DNA of 64,000 bases from Eremophila alpestris peregrina (lineage: Eukaryota; Chordata; Aves; Passeriformes; Alaudidae), in contig WMCF01000018.1 of assembly GCA_009792885.1 (NCBI GenBank), positions 5,458,253-5,522,252 of the forward strand, in the 5' to 3' direction. This document shows, piece after piece, positions 24,446-37,010 of the stretch. Positions within the stretch are counted from its first letter, which is position 1. Each line of letters opens with the position of its first letter. Below the pieces are notes generated by a model, which saw only the letters and a list, made by a program, of their open reading frames with translations, made no database searches and was not told where the DNA came from. A program made the translations under genes and the position numbers.

Positions 24446-25820
24446 TGGGATCACAGAGCAGCTGAGGTTGGAAGGATTCTCTGGACATCATCTAGTCCAG
24501 TCTCTGCTCAAGCAGGACCAACAATAGCTGGTTGTCCAGGCTCATGTCCACTTGTGGTTTTAGATATGACAACAGATGAAGACTCCAGAACTTCTCTATG
24601 CAGCCTTCTTGCATTCAGATTGAATTTACAGTTTTAATTTGTGCCCATTGCCTCTTGTCCTGTCACTGGGCACTACCAAGAAGAGTCTGGCCCTTCATAC
24701 TCATCAGGTACATTCTATACATTAATGATATCCCACTGAGCCTTCTCTTCTCCAGGCTGGACAATCCATCTCTTGCAGCCTCTCCTCCAATGGGAGATGC
24801 TCCAGTCTCTGATGATGGCCCTCTGTCAGACTCAGTCCAGTATGTCCATCTCTCCCTTTTACTGGGATGCCCAGCACTGGACCCAGCACTCCCAGTGTAC
24901 CTCACCAGTGCTGAGCAGAGAGAAAGCATCATCTCCCTCATCCTGCAGCACTCTTTGTAATGCAGCTCAGGAGGCTGTTTGCCTTCTTTGTCATGAAGTC
25001 ACACTACTGGCTCATGGTCAGCCTGTTATCCACCAGGACCCCAAGGTCCTCCTCAGCAAATCTGCTCTTCATCTGGTCAGCCCCCGTCCGTCTGGGTACC
25101 TGGGGCTGTTGTTCTGCACATGCAGGACTTGGCATACATCCTTGAGAAATTCATGAGGTCCTTGTCAGCCCATTTCTCCAGCCTGTTGGGCCTCCATCCC
25201 TGTGGATGGCAGCATGACCCTCTGATGTACCAGCCACACCTCCCAAACTTGCTGAGGATACACTGCCCCATCATCCAGATGATTTATGAAGAGTTTAATA
25301 GCACTGGACCTAATGTTGGCCCTTAGGTGCACCATTAGTGACATGCCTACCAGTGGACTTTGTGACACTCTTCCTACCCCTCTGGTCCCAGTCTTTCAGC
25401 CAATTTTCAATCGAATTCACTGCCCACTAGCCATCTAACCCATACACTGTCAGCTTGTGCATTATGGTGGTGTGGGAGATGGTGTCAGAGGTTTAATAAA
25501 GCCAAGGCAAGCAACATCCACTACTCTCCCCTCATCCACCAAGCCAGTCACTTGATTATAGAAGGCTGTCAGAGTCTCTCAAGCACCGTTTCCCTTTCAT
25601 AAATCAATGTATACTTCAATGTGTTCTTCAATCCTTCAATCCCTTTCTTGTCCTTCATGTTTTTGAGAAACTTTGGAGGAGGATTTTGTCCACAACCTTC
25701 TTTGGGGTAGAGGTGAGACTGCAAGACTTGCAGTTCCCAGGTTCTTCCTTCTTGTCCTTCTCGAAGATCGGAGTGACATTTGTTCTTCTCTGGTCTTCAG
25801 GAAACTCTATCACTTGCCAT
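24446..25820 (-). pseudogene. CR1 LINE fragment with broken reverse transcriptase ORF (- orientation)
   Basis: This is a long CR1 copy reading right to left. Its 3' end is at the left (TCACAGAGCAGCTGAGGTTG). Further in are strings typical of CR1 ORF2 read in antisense: TGCCCATTGCCTCTTGTCCT, GAGCCTTCTCTTCTCCAGGC and CTCACCAGTGCTGAGCAGAG. On the minus strand, around 25660-25815, the frame encodes NVTPIFEKDKKEEPGN and then SLTSTPKKVVDKIL, which is the conserved start of the CR1 reverse transcriptase domain. The frame is broken several times downstream (separate short frames at 24663-24941, 25077-25274 and 25165-25368), so it is a dead, 5'-truncated element. Similarity fades right of about 25820. 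Confidence 0.93.
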
Positions 25821-28411
25821 GAGCAGGAGCAGGATAGAGCAGAGTATTTTTGATTTGTTTTTCCTCTGAGCAGCAAGTTGCTGAGCTACTTTCAACATGA
25901 CAACACTTCTGTGGTCAGTGCTGTGCTGGAAGCTGGATGAGGAGATGAAAACAGTCCTTCCTGACGTTAAAGTCTCTGGGTTTGAAATTACTCATAATAC
26001 TGTCAAGTCAAATACAACTGATAAAAATGCAGCACCTTTTTTGTAAGTAGATCATGTCCGTTTAGCATGGTTATTCAGTAGTCCTAAATGCTCTTGTTAA
26101 TAATGTGTGACAGGCAACTGTGATGGGAATGCTTCATGATTGCTCCTTATGCAATATCATGCTGGGATTGCAGACCCATGCTCTGCTGTTTTGTTATCTG
26201 TACTTCACTTCAGACATGTTTTATTACAGTACTTTAAAAGGAAGAATGGAACATTTTCTATTTTCCTGCCAAACCCTTTCTGTCTGTTTGGTGTTTTTTT
26301 CCCTTAAAGAATTGTTTTTTATCATCTATCTTTTACTGTGTATCATATCATTATCTTCACCTGTTAGGGGGAAAAATGAATGGACTTACAGTGTACAACA
26401 GTCTGACAGCAAATCATAGCATGGATGTTCCCTTCAGAATGACAGTTATACCCTAGATGGCACAGTGACTAAATAACTCATTGTGAGAAACTCCTTCTCA
26501 CAGACAGTTGTTAAATTGAAGGTATTACCAAAACAGAATGCAAGAATTATTGCTTGTTCTATGGTCATTTTTCTTGAGGTAAGGATAGAAGCTTTTTTTT
26601 TCCCTTCTATTAGAAACAAACTGAAAGAACCAATCCAGCCCGCAGCATCATTACAGCACCATTATGGTTTATGCTGACCTAGTATTTTCACTATAAATCC
26701 TGTTTTCCACATGAGTCTTGAGACCAGGGTTCATTTGCAATCCATACTTGTTTGAGGGAAAATATTTTTAATGCACTTACAGGCTGAGCCTGGACCTTTT
26801 AAAATTTTCAAGTGACACAAAAATAAAAATTAATTATTTCAGTTATTTTCTAGGATCGCTCTTTCGTTCCTGTAGCAAAGAACCTGGATTATGATTGACT
26901 CTTGCTTAAAAAATGAGAAGGGGAGGGGAGAGCAGAGCTCCCACTCCTGTCTCCCCGCTAGTTTGTAAGTACATGACAATAACACAGCCACACATAGGCT
27001 TACACTGGTTTACCTTCATACAGAGATTAACAGCTGATTTAAATTCAGCAGGTGCAGGTTTTCTGTGTGGACAAGACTCAAGTTGATAGGAAATCAATGG
27101 GTTTAGACATTTCTGAATTCTTCCCTGGCGCCAGGCAGTATGAAATTCTCTAGCCCTGGGGTAAGTGACTATACAATGTGCAGGTCATCACCAAGTCAGG
27201 CCAGCTGGATGATTCTGATAAAATCTGTTTTCTGCCTCCCATTTTACATCAACTTCCTTTCTATTTTATTTTTAGATACTGGCATTAAAATGATTTCAGG
27301 ATCCTAGTTTTATCTAGCAAAGATTAGGGACAGAGAGAGAGATTGAGAGGGTAGTTTGCAAAACTGTCAAGAACACAGAACAGTCCAAGTGTAAAAACTA
27401 TTCACCTTCACTTTACGCCGTTGATGGGTATAATAAAATATTTTTCATTCATCCATCAAAAAAGCTGGAGCTATTTACACATATATATACAGAATGCCCA
27501 ATGTGATTTGGCATAAATGCTTTAATCACATGCATTTCAGATGTAACCTACTTGAAGCTGCACAACCGAGAAGTGTGAGACATCTGTCTTGAGTGCTGGC
27601 TGATAATAAGCATCATGAATCTTCCCTCCAGATTCCACAGCACTTCCCAGACGACGGGTTTGATTTGGCCTGGGCTTTCATGCAAAGCTTTCACTGAAGG
27701 CAAAAGCAATTCCACGTGCAGAAGAGCCCACTGCACAACACAAAGACAGCGACTTCTGGGGGGTGAAGCGCTGCAGCTCGAGCCAGAGCTTTGTTCTTGT
27801 GAGAATAGTCTTTTCTCCCCTGAAATACCTGAGCCAGAAATGTTAAAGAGTCATGATATCCTTAACGTCCAAACAAAGACAGAGGACATGTTCTGCGAGA
27901 CAGAAAATTTGTATAGCCTTATCATGCTTTTAAAGGAAAGAAAAAAAGGCATCTGCTGCTCCAGCGCACTGCACAACAAAACATGTGGAGGATGATATAA
28001 AAGCACAGAATAGTCTTTTGTGACATGTGGAATGGACAAAAAGTCAGTAAAGGAAGAAACAGTGCCCATTTGTAAATGGAGGAACATTTTATTTCAGTGT
28101 ATTTACATCCATAAAATACTTTGTTTTCTGTTTCGACACTGAAAGGGAGAAGTAGCTTAATTCTGATATCGTGGTGTTAAGCATATGAAAAGCAGCTTTG
28201 TTGCAGTTGATTTTGCTCAATTTCACATGTACACCCACACCCATACATACGGTTTTAAATGCAGAGGGATACAACAGGCAAATTTGTGAGGTAAGCTCAC
28301 TTTCTAAAATGAATCTTTTAAACTAATTTTTTTAGTAAAAGCTCAAACAGAAAAAATTGTTAGAGCTGTCTGGAAATAAAATTTTGAATTTTAAATACCT
28401 TCCAGAAGTAT

Positions 28412-28450
28412 TTCCAAAATTATCAGAAATGTTCCAAAATTATCAGAAAT
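28412..28450. repeat. Exact 19-bp tandem duplication
   Basis: TTCCAAAATTATCAGAAAT occurs at 28412-28430 and again at 28432-28450, separated by one G (period 20). It is AT-rich intronic sequence. It looks like a local replication-slippage duplication. Confidence 0.85.
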
Positions 28451-31096
28451 TGGAGGGAATTTTTTCATTGCTGCCACTTGAATTTTGTCTGGCCATATTT
28501 ACGTTAATGGATCACATTTTAAGAGGGAGACATACATTTGGTTTTCAAGATTGTCGAGTTTTGACTTTTTTGTCTTAGCTTTACAGATATTTATGTACAA
28601 AGATTTTTTTGCTTGAAAATCATGAATATAAAATTCAGTGTATTTACACAGTCTGAACGAAGTCCAGTTGAAGTAAGTGCCACAAAATAAAGTTCATATA
28701 CAGTGAAAATCTCTAGCATTAATTACTCCTGAATGTTTGTGAGTACCCAAAATCCTGACATAAAAGCTGTAATTTCTATGCAAAATAGATAGGATGATTG
28801 AGTTATAATTAAAATGGTAATTATACCCTTAATGCTCTGTATTTGACTTTTCAAAAAAAAATGTTATGCTCCAAGAAAAGCTATTTAAAGATCAGAGAAA
28901 AATGTTTGAAAAATGAATGCATTCAAGACATTCTAGATCTTTTAAAATCCAGTTACTGATTTTTCCACGCTTTCATGTATAGTCTGAAACATTTTCTTCA
29001 TTTATTTTGGTCAATGGAAATAATAAAAAATCACTGGAACGTGAAAAGTTTAAATGAACGCAATATTCTCCGAGCTGATATTTAACATGATAAATATTTG
29101 AAATGTTGGAGGGCAGGCAGCAGTATTCACTTGCTGACTGAAATCCTGGCCTTAATCTTCTTAATTGGGCAATGCCAAGGAAAGAGCTGGTGGGAATTTG
29201 GCAGCCCCGTAGTTCCCCCCGTCTGGCTCGAGGCGTGTCACATCCCACACTGACAGGGCAAATGCATTTCCTTCGATCCCTCATTGACTCTTTAGAATTA
29301 AAGCAGGAGCACCTAAAGCTATGCATTAAATGTCAGGAGTGGCAGCCTGGTGGAAACGTGTCAATATCTGATGATGTATGGCTTGCTGGGAGGCACTGGA
29401 AACGCTGGCCCTGGTGGAGGTGATACCCAGCTGCCTTGTGTTCACCCAGCTGTGGTGTGTGCCCAGATGTGTGGGGAGGGGCAGGAGAGCAGTGCTCAGG
29501 GGTTGGGATGTGCCTATGGATCCCAGAGGCTCCATGCAGCAGAGCAGGGCTGTTTCCCAGCCACTGCCAAACTCGTGTTATTTGCACATGTGCAACAGTC
29601 TGCCTGTGCAATTAGGAAATATGCAATTGGTATGTTCACACTGGGACTCTGAGCATCTTGATTCACTCTGGAGTGGGCACAACAGCCCCCTCTGAGGGGC
29701 AAAGCACTCCTCAGGGCAAAGTAAAAGGAGGGTCTTAGGAAGCTAAAAACAAAGTAAAATTTGTAAAGTTGTGCAGTCTTAGATACCTGGGTTTCTTGCA
29801 GCACTCTCAGCAAAAAAGCCCCTGTTCCTCCATCCATCTATCTAACCCATAATATGGCTTATCTTGGACCTCAGGACTTTTCATTCTTAGTAATTTTCAA
29901 ATATGTTTTAAAGATTTCCCTTGTGTGAGACAAAAAGCACAATAGGGAGGATTTAAGACAGAATTTTCCAATTTTTGTAAACTACAGAGCAATGACTATC
30001 CTGCTGCTGGTCTATTTTTCTGCTCACCAATGGGTGGTGGTGAGGAGCTGTGAGCAGGCTCTGAAATTGGGGTGAAGCTGAAAAGTTACTGAAGAAAATG
30101 AGCTTAATTTCTGTTACATGCTGTCCCTCCTCATCCAGTATCTGATCCAAAGCCAGGGCTTGCTGACAGGTACACGTCCTCTGAGGACCAACAATACCTA
30201 TTATATTAATCTGTTTGGAAATGTCTCATGACTGGATAACAGGGATGATGACATTCTCCAGTGTGTGCTCTGAGGATCATCCTAGGCTCCATGAGCAGCT
30301 GGTTCTGTGTCCAACACCAGTTTGTATCACCCAGATCCAGCATCATAGGATTCCCCTCTCATTCCCTTACATCATGTACCTGTAATGCTCAAGATCATAC
30401 TCTACTCCAAGCAGACGAGAAATGGTAGCAGGAGAAAAAAGAAATTAAAAAAACTCATCTGGAGGGTAAGAGGGGAAGGAGCTTGTGTGTGATAACAAGA
30501 TAAACCTTTGTAAAGAGCATCAGTGTTATTCAGAAGAAGCAGTAAAAAGCTGTAGAAGAAAAGGAATGGTAAACAAGCAAGTAGTGCATGAGGAAGAAGG
30601 AAATAATCTTTAAGGAAAGGTAGGGGACAAGGACAAAGGTCGGGGACAAGGACTGTTAGCTGTCATCATCCCCTTTTGCTTTTTTCAAGAGACATTTGTG
30701 AAGTCTTTTCTCCTTGAGTGAGTCTGTTTCAATACCCCACCCCTTGTTTCATATGGTGGTTTATGGTCTCTCTGCAATCCGTAATTGGGAGCTGCTATTT
30801 GCCATCCCCTGCAGTAAGTTCTGAGTCACTGATTTTTAGTCATTGAGATTTTTAGAAATAGCCTTAGTTAGCAAAAGACATGCTACAGGTATTTATCAAT
30901 GCTAGTTGGCCTGAAAAAAATGTACTGGTAGGCATCACTGATAGCCACTAGCTATTCCAAATTTCTGCAGCTGTAAACTGAAATTAAATGCACAAGAAAA
31001 AATTTTAAAAGCTTTGCATAAAAAGCTGAACTCATAAAATAGCAGAAGTGTTCCATTTTTAAAGACACAGGAAGTCTAAACCAAAGCCTGCTTTAA

Positions 31097-31101
31097 AAAA
31101 G
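31097..31101. repeat. Target-site duplication AAAAG (left copy)
   Basis: AAAAG immediately precedes the TG terminus of the solo LTR. The matching AAAAG is at 32690-32694, after the CA terminus. A 5-bp duplication fits an ERVL/ERV1-type integrase better than the 6 bp typical of ERVK or alpharetroviruses. Confidence 0.75.
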
Positions 31102-31606
31102 TGTCATAGGTTTGCCCTGGCAATGATGCCAGTGCACCTATGAATATGTATCTGGTGAAAATCGGCTGTGGGATGTGAGTCAGAACAGAGCAAAAGCAGG
31201 CCTAAACTTGAAACAAACCAAAATTTATTAAACTACAACTACAAAAATGACAAAAATGAAATGAAAACCTTCTTGAGCATTTTCCTCTTCCTCAGTTTCC
31301 AACCCTTCCAACCATACATACATGTACAATTCACATTCCCTTCTGTTCCCACTAGAAAGCTAATCTTCAATTCAGCAAGGAGAGAGAAGTCTCTTCCCTG
31401 CACCATAGACCTTCCCCACGGGAGTACACAGGAAGGGAAATCCCCCCTCCCATTGCCTCCCACTGTTACCCATAACCACCCACAAGGAAGTCCATTGGGT
31501 AACGTTCTTCTCTCTGCCCTTATCTGATGCTCTCACCACCAGATGGAGCAGCTCTGCACCTTGGGACTTTTAAAGAATGCTAAACTCAATACCAAGAACC
31601 CAATAC

Positions 31607-31810
31607 ATCAACCTTCCCCATTTTCCCTGGGGCCAAAGGATTCCAAGCTTCTTCATGAAGGAACACACCAACGTGGGCCTCCCACAGCCCTATAAACCTC
31701 CCCATTTTTCTTCCCCCGGGGTCAAAGGGGTTTCCAGGCCTTCCCCATGAAGGCAAACACACAGGGGCCTCCCAAGGCCCTTCCTTCATGGCAAGAAGCA
31801 CCTCCAAGTG
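31607..31810. repeat. Internal tandem repeat of the LTR, about 70-75-bp units
   Basis: Two adjacent blocks share an order of motifs: CCCCATTTTCCCTGGGGCCA then TTCATGAAGGAACACACCAA, and CCCCCGGGGTCAAAGGGGTT then CCATGAAGGCAAACACACAG. Each is followed by GGGCCTCCCA...GCCCT. A third partial unit (CCTTCATGGCAAGAAGC) runs into the N gap. U3 tandem repeats of this kind are common in LTRs, but their role here is unknown. Confidence 0.6.
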
Positions 31811-31892
31811 NNNNNNNNNNNNNNNNNNNNNNNNNNNNNNNNNNNNNNNNNNNNNNNNNNNNNNNNNNNNNNNNNNNNNNNNNNNNNNNNNN
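31811..31892. other. Assembly gap (82 N) inside the LTR
   Basis: A run of undetermined bases. It follows two diverged tandem-like blocks (31610-31690 and 31700-31790, both with a CTTCCCC / GGGGNCAAAGG / TTCCA / CATGAAGG pattern). The gap probably sits in further copies of this internal repeat that the assembler could not resolve. Confidence 0.95.
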
Positions 31893-33254
31893 CTATGGCT
31901 CTTTTTAAGCAAGAAAAATGTCCAGCTTCAGCCACTTCATCTCATCTCTGCCCACCCTTAAGTATGTTTTCATCTTCCTTTGACATCTCAGTCGCAACTT
32001 CCACTTGCTTTCTTTCTTACTATCATCCAAAGGGAAAAATCAGTCCAAAAAGATTCCCTTCTGCCCAAGAAAAGGTTAAAAGTTTCTTTCACTGTCCTTC
32101 TTATCTCTCTGCTCTTCTTGCTGGCAAATTGCCAATCCGTCCGCTGCCAAGGCTCCTCTTTGTTGGCAACTCCCCCATGCAGTCTCTCCGTCCGTGGCCA
32201 GGCTCTCACCGCTCTCCCTGGGGGGGGCGGGGGGTCCGGGGGGAGCCCGGAGGGGTCCGGGAGGCTGGGGGGAGGGGGAAAAGTCTGTGCCCCCCGGTTC
32301 CCATGCCTCGAGCCTCTCCTCTTCTCCTGCCGTCTTGGCCCCACTCCTTCTCCACCCCCCTCCTCTCCGTGGGTGCTGCCGCTGCTGCCGCTCGCCTTTT
32401 TCCACCCCCCCTTCCTTCTTGGGGGGGGGAAAACGAAACTCCACCCTTCGCCTCTTCGACTTCCCCCCCACCCCCAGACCCCCAAGAGTGGGCTGAGGGT
32501 GGGGGGGGAAGAGCAATTTTGCTGACCTGTGCCTGTGACCAGAGTCCGGGGGAGAAAAGAGACCTCCCCGGAAGTTTCTGCAGCTTTTAACCCCCTTGGA
32601 TTCTTAGAGGCGTGTTTAACCTCTTTTTTTTCATTTCCTTTAGGGCATTTCCCCTAAGGAAAAAAACTCATCTCTCTCAAACCATGACAAAAAGGTAAAA
32701 GTCTCAATAGATTTCTCCAAAGTTTGGCTCAGTTTCTGAATTCTTTCCTTAGTAAAATGACAGCACTCTAGCAGAAAAGGCTGTGAGGGAGGGGAAGGAA
32801 AAAAACTGTCTGAATTAGTCGGTGATGGTGGATTTAGAAGTTGGGTTTACAAGTGCTTTCTCCACTAAAGTTAAAGCATGTTGGATGGCAATCCCAGACA
32901 TGTACAACTGGGCTTGCCACACAAAAATGAATGTAGCTCACCCTACTCTTACTAATTGAGGAGATCAGCAGCTGCAGTTCCTTTGCCAAACGTGGCACAA
33001 ACATGTGCCAGTCCTTAATAAGTGTTTATTTCCTCTTCATGTACTGCTAGTCCATGCCTTTTGAGCTGGGTTTTACACTTGAGGCTTCTTAACTAAAATT
33101 CTCAGCATAGATTTCATAGTGTTCTTGGCCTTGCTCATCTCTTAAGAGATTGTTAGAAAATTTTGTGCTATGAATATTCTTGGATCCTCAACTTGCCTGG
33201 GAATAAAACCAAGATCAGCAGCTAAGAGGGCTCCTCCTGTATTCTGCATTGTGT

Positions 33255-33384
33255 AGAATCATAGAAACAAAGAATGGTTTGTGTTGGAAGAGACCTTAAA
33301 GCTCATCCAGTTCCAACCCTCTTGTCATAAGCAGGGATGCCACCCACAAACCAGGCCCCATCCAACCTGGCCTGCAACACTTCT
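33255..33384 (-). mobile_element. CR1 LINE 3' fragment (- orientation)
   Basis: AGAATCATAGAA then GTTGGAAGAGACCTTAAAGC, TCATCCAGTTCCAACCCTC, and CCATCCAACCTGGCCTGCAA are the antisense of the standard avian CR1 3' untranslated end. The left edge preserves the ATTCTATG-type tail in antisense. Only about 130 bases remain. Confidence 0.9.
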
Positions 33385-34714
33385 GTGTATGCCTGTGAAG
33401 CTGCTGCAAGCTGCAAAAACACTCTTGCCAGGCACTAAACTAGAACAAGAGTCAGCCCACAGTCTCCATAAGACCAAGAAAGCCATTTTCTCCTTAAAAC
33501 AAGCAGTCCCTAGTGGCAGTGGTGCTGCTGGCTGTGATTGAGCCCCATGCCCAAATACTGTTTGCAAAGTGATGTCTGATCAAAGTCTGCTGTATTTCTG
33601 GTAGGACAGGTGTGTAACTCCCTGGAGAGCTCATGGATGATGATTTTTTATCAGCTAGTGCACAAAGCCAAAAGTGGCTGTCCCCTCTCCTGTAAGGTGT
33701 GACAGCCCATGCAATCCTCAGCCTTCCTTGTAGGGCAACCAAGAAGGCAAAATTAGCACCACAGCCCATTGATTTTAAACTCAGGGGGACAAAGATAGAA
33801 GGATATGTTGGGGTGTCATCTCCCATTGGTGTTGGATGTGCTGTATTATTGGTTTATAGGTGTATTATTTCCTGCAAAGGAAATAAATTTGATTTTGTCT
33901 CTTTGATGACCTGTGCCATGTGGCTGACATGCCAACACTCTAATTGCAATGCTTCACTTTGCCCCAGAGATTTACTTACTGAGGCCACAAGAGAGGTGAT
34001 CCTTGGGGAACTGCAGGCAGATAAATGCAGGTAGAGAAACTGAGGCACAGGAATTCCATATCTGCTTCAACAAAATGATTGCAGCTTCTGTCCAGGTCTG
34101 CCATGCCTATACCAAAAAGCATTAGATGCTTATCATCCTTGGTAGCTCATAACATAAAAGGACAATCTTACATCTCATTTGTGCCTGCAGTGAGAATGAG
34201 TTCTTCAGACCTCCAACCATCTCCCTCTGCAAGTCTGATACTTAAAAAACACAAGGGAAGCTCATGTTTTGTCCTTTTCTGAGGTATGGCAATGTATTTT
34301 GCAATTACAATTATTTCCTTCAAGTCTCCCAGTTGTCCCATGAAAGATTAGCCATCATCCTTGCCTTGAAAAACTTCTCTGTGCCTCTTTAATGAGAGTT
34401 TGTTTTGTAGGTTTTTTCAGTTCTAGCTAGACAAAAAATATTAAGGACAAAAAAAAAACAAATAGTGAATTCTGAGATGTGAAAGTTTAGTTAGAGAAAA
34501 ATGGTAACACTGCTGCATCTCCATTAGAAGCTGGTGTTAGTCTGCCAGCAGTTAAACCCTATATGTGCTAAAGAAACCACAAAATACATGATACATAGCA
34601 TGGATTTTAGCAAAACATTTGCTGAGATGTGATGGAAATGTCATCTATAAAAAGCCTCCTTAACCACCTTAATACATGTAAAATGACAATCTACAATTTG
34701 GCATGACTTATGCA

Positions 34715-34763
34715 GATATATATATAGAGACATATACATATATATATATGCTCATATATATAA
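34715..34763. repeat. AT-dinucleotide microsatellite, interrupted
   Basis: GATATATATATAG, CATATACATATATATATATG and CATATATATA occur in succession. This is a simple repeat in unique intron sequence. Confidence 0.85.
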
Positions 34764-37010
34764 AATACATGACAAAATACAGCTGCACCACATCATTTTA
34801 GCCAGCAAGGGTAAGCCTTTTTTATTCTGTTTGTTTTTCAGGTCAAAGGGTCTGTGATAATTTCATTAGCTGCTGAAACATATTTTTACTGTGTTCCAAG
34901 GACAGTGTTAAGTGCACAGGACTCCTGTTACTGGCAATGAAAATTAATATCTAGGACATTGCAATAGCATCTGAACATTTCCCTACAAAAGCAGGGCAAT
35001 GTGATGAATAGGGAGCTAAATGCTGTGTAGGTGAGGGGATTTTATTCCATTTCCAGGTGTAAGGAAATCACTTTATTCTGATCTCTTACTACTGGTACCT
35101 ATTCAATATCACTGCAGCACTCAAACTGAAGGGGTAGACAACCAATTCAATCTGCTGCTGAGCCAGGAGATCAGGGCTCTTCATACAGTCAGTGGGAGAA
35201 ATAATCTCATATGGGAAGAGATGACCAAAATATGGCCATCACTAAGGGGTCTTGCATGACTCTGGACTGACCACTGGAAATAAAGGTAGCTCAGGAGTGT
35301 ACTTCTAGGAGTAACAACCCCAGACATTCAAGAAAAGGTGAAGAACACTCAAGTTTTCTAAATCCACCTCTCCTAACAAGCTCTTCCCAGTATAGCCTTC
35401 TCCCTAGGGATCATTGCACTGCTTTTCCATCAGGGCACTCTGCCCCTCCAGACTAAAGCTTGTTATTCTTGACAGAGGCATGTTACAGTTCACCAGACTG
35501 TTTGTATTACTAATCAAGGAGACAAACATTTGTGACATAAATTGCATCCTTTAACAGCACGATCTGAACTGAACCATCTCTTGATTGCCCATGGCAACAG
35601 AGGGGTGTGGTACCCTAGGACACAGCTAAAACAGACTAATATGAAGGCTAACTTTTAAGAACATGCTGGATTTTAGGAACATGGAAGAAGAAATCTAAGG
35701 GAGAAGGAATGTAAGAAAGAAGACATTGAGAGAGCCTGTGCTGGCCATGGGGGACAGAGAGACTGAGATACAATTGTGTTGCCCAGCCATGTATTACCCA
35801 ACCATTTGTCAAGATAGATATCTTGGGGCACAATGTGAGAGTATTGAGAAACCATCAAACAGAAGAAAGTGGCTCTGTGAAGCTCAGGGAGGGCTTGAAG
35901 GTGTATGTCTTTGGTGAAAGGATATTTTTGTACTGACACTAGACCCATAGAATCATGTTTCCCAGATCCGTGACCTTGAAGTGCACTGTCTGCATTGCAT
36001 AAAGAAAAATGTGCTTACATATTATTATAACTGCATTACTTCACAACTAACCAAATATTAAAATGGAGTAGATCACCCACCATTTCCCTGCCAAGAGATA
36101 CAGCTTTTCTCTCTGTCTCTCATGGTCTCTTTTTCTTATTTTTAATCGCTTCCATTTCTAAACACAGAATTTGTTGTGTGAATCAGACCAGCGATGCTCA
36201 AGCTTGCAAAGAAAACCAGGGGTTTTTGATGGTTTGTCAGTTGTAATCAATGAGAGCAAGTGTGATGCTTTTAAATTCCTGTCTGAGGTTTCCTTCCATT
36301 CACCTTGCAAAGCACAGGAGTTAGACCTGCAGCATATAATTCTGCAGTGAGAAAGGAGCAAATGACTGGCCAGGTCAGTGTGTTGTGTGCCATATCCATA
36401 TACACATACCCGCACACTTTCACTGTTCTGAAAAGAGAAAAAAAAAAAAACAAACCCACAAACCACTGCTAGAGGAGACTGTGCCAACCTGCTACTCACC
36501 TGTGGAAACAAACTACCCAGATTAATTACCTGACAAAGGCTGGACTGCAGCTGTCAGCTCAGAACAAGAATAGTGTGTCAACGAGAGACAAAACTGGAGA
36601 CATGCTGGAAGGGCTTTTAGTAAACCAGGTTTTTTCTTTTTACTTCTGAGAATTTCCCCACTATTGCTACCACTTATTATTTGCCAGGCAGTCATACCAA
36701 GGTGCACTGGAACATGCCTGCCTTGGGATAAACTCTGCAGAGACATGGAGCAAGATTGCTACCAACCACAAAGCCACACAATTCTAACAGAATCAGGAAT
36801 ACCAGCAAAGTGGCTGCAGTGTTAACCATATCACAGGTGGTGGTTAAAATGACAATAGCTGCATGAGCTAGCAGTTGGAGCTTTTTATTCTTCCTGATCC
36901 CCTCACAGGACTCAGAAGTGGTAACAAGAACGGGCAGGTTTTTTTCTGCTGTAGACACCCTCCATGCTGGTGTTGCTGAGTGCAGGATCCTGCTGCTCCC
37001 AGGGCTCAGC

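Larger units (their letters stand above)
31102..32689 (-). mobile_element. Solo LTR of an avian endogenous retrovirus
   Basis: The element is bounded by the inverted termini TGTCAT (31102) and ATGACA (ending 32689) and flanked by the 5-bp duplication AAAAG. It is about 1.6 kb including an 82-base run of N (31811-31892). No gag, pol or env sequence is present, consistent with LTR-LTR recombination. Orientation is inferred as minus. The minus strand carries AATAAA (complement of 31224-31229) about 120 bases before its 3' terminus at 31102, and the GC-rich part (about 32217-32520) would then be the promoter-bearing U3. The plus-strand frame at 31808-32590 runs through the N gap and C/G-rich sequence and is not a gene. 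The family name is not certain. Confidence 0.85.

Noticed and set aside
24398..25368. Several plus- and minus-strand frames of 60-127 codons
   Set aside because: They lie inside the inverted CR1 copy. They are fragments or shadows of its broken reverse transcriptase ORF.
27615..27995. 126-codon plus-strand frame
   Set aside because: No recognisable domain and no splice signals in register. Length is within chance expectation for the window.
31808..32590. 260-codon plus-strand frame
   Set aside because: It runs through the 82-N gap and C/G-rich LTR sequence, giving Pro/Ser/Gly-rich noise.
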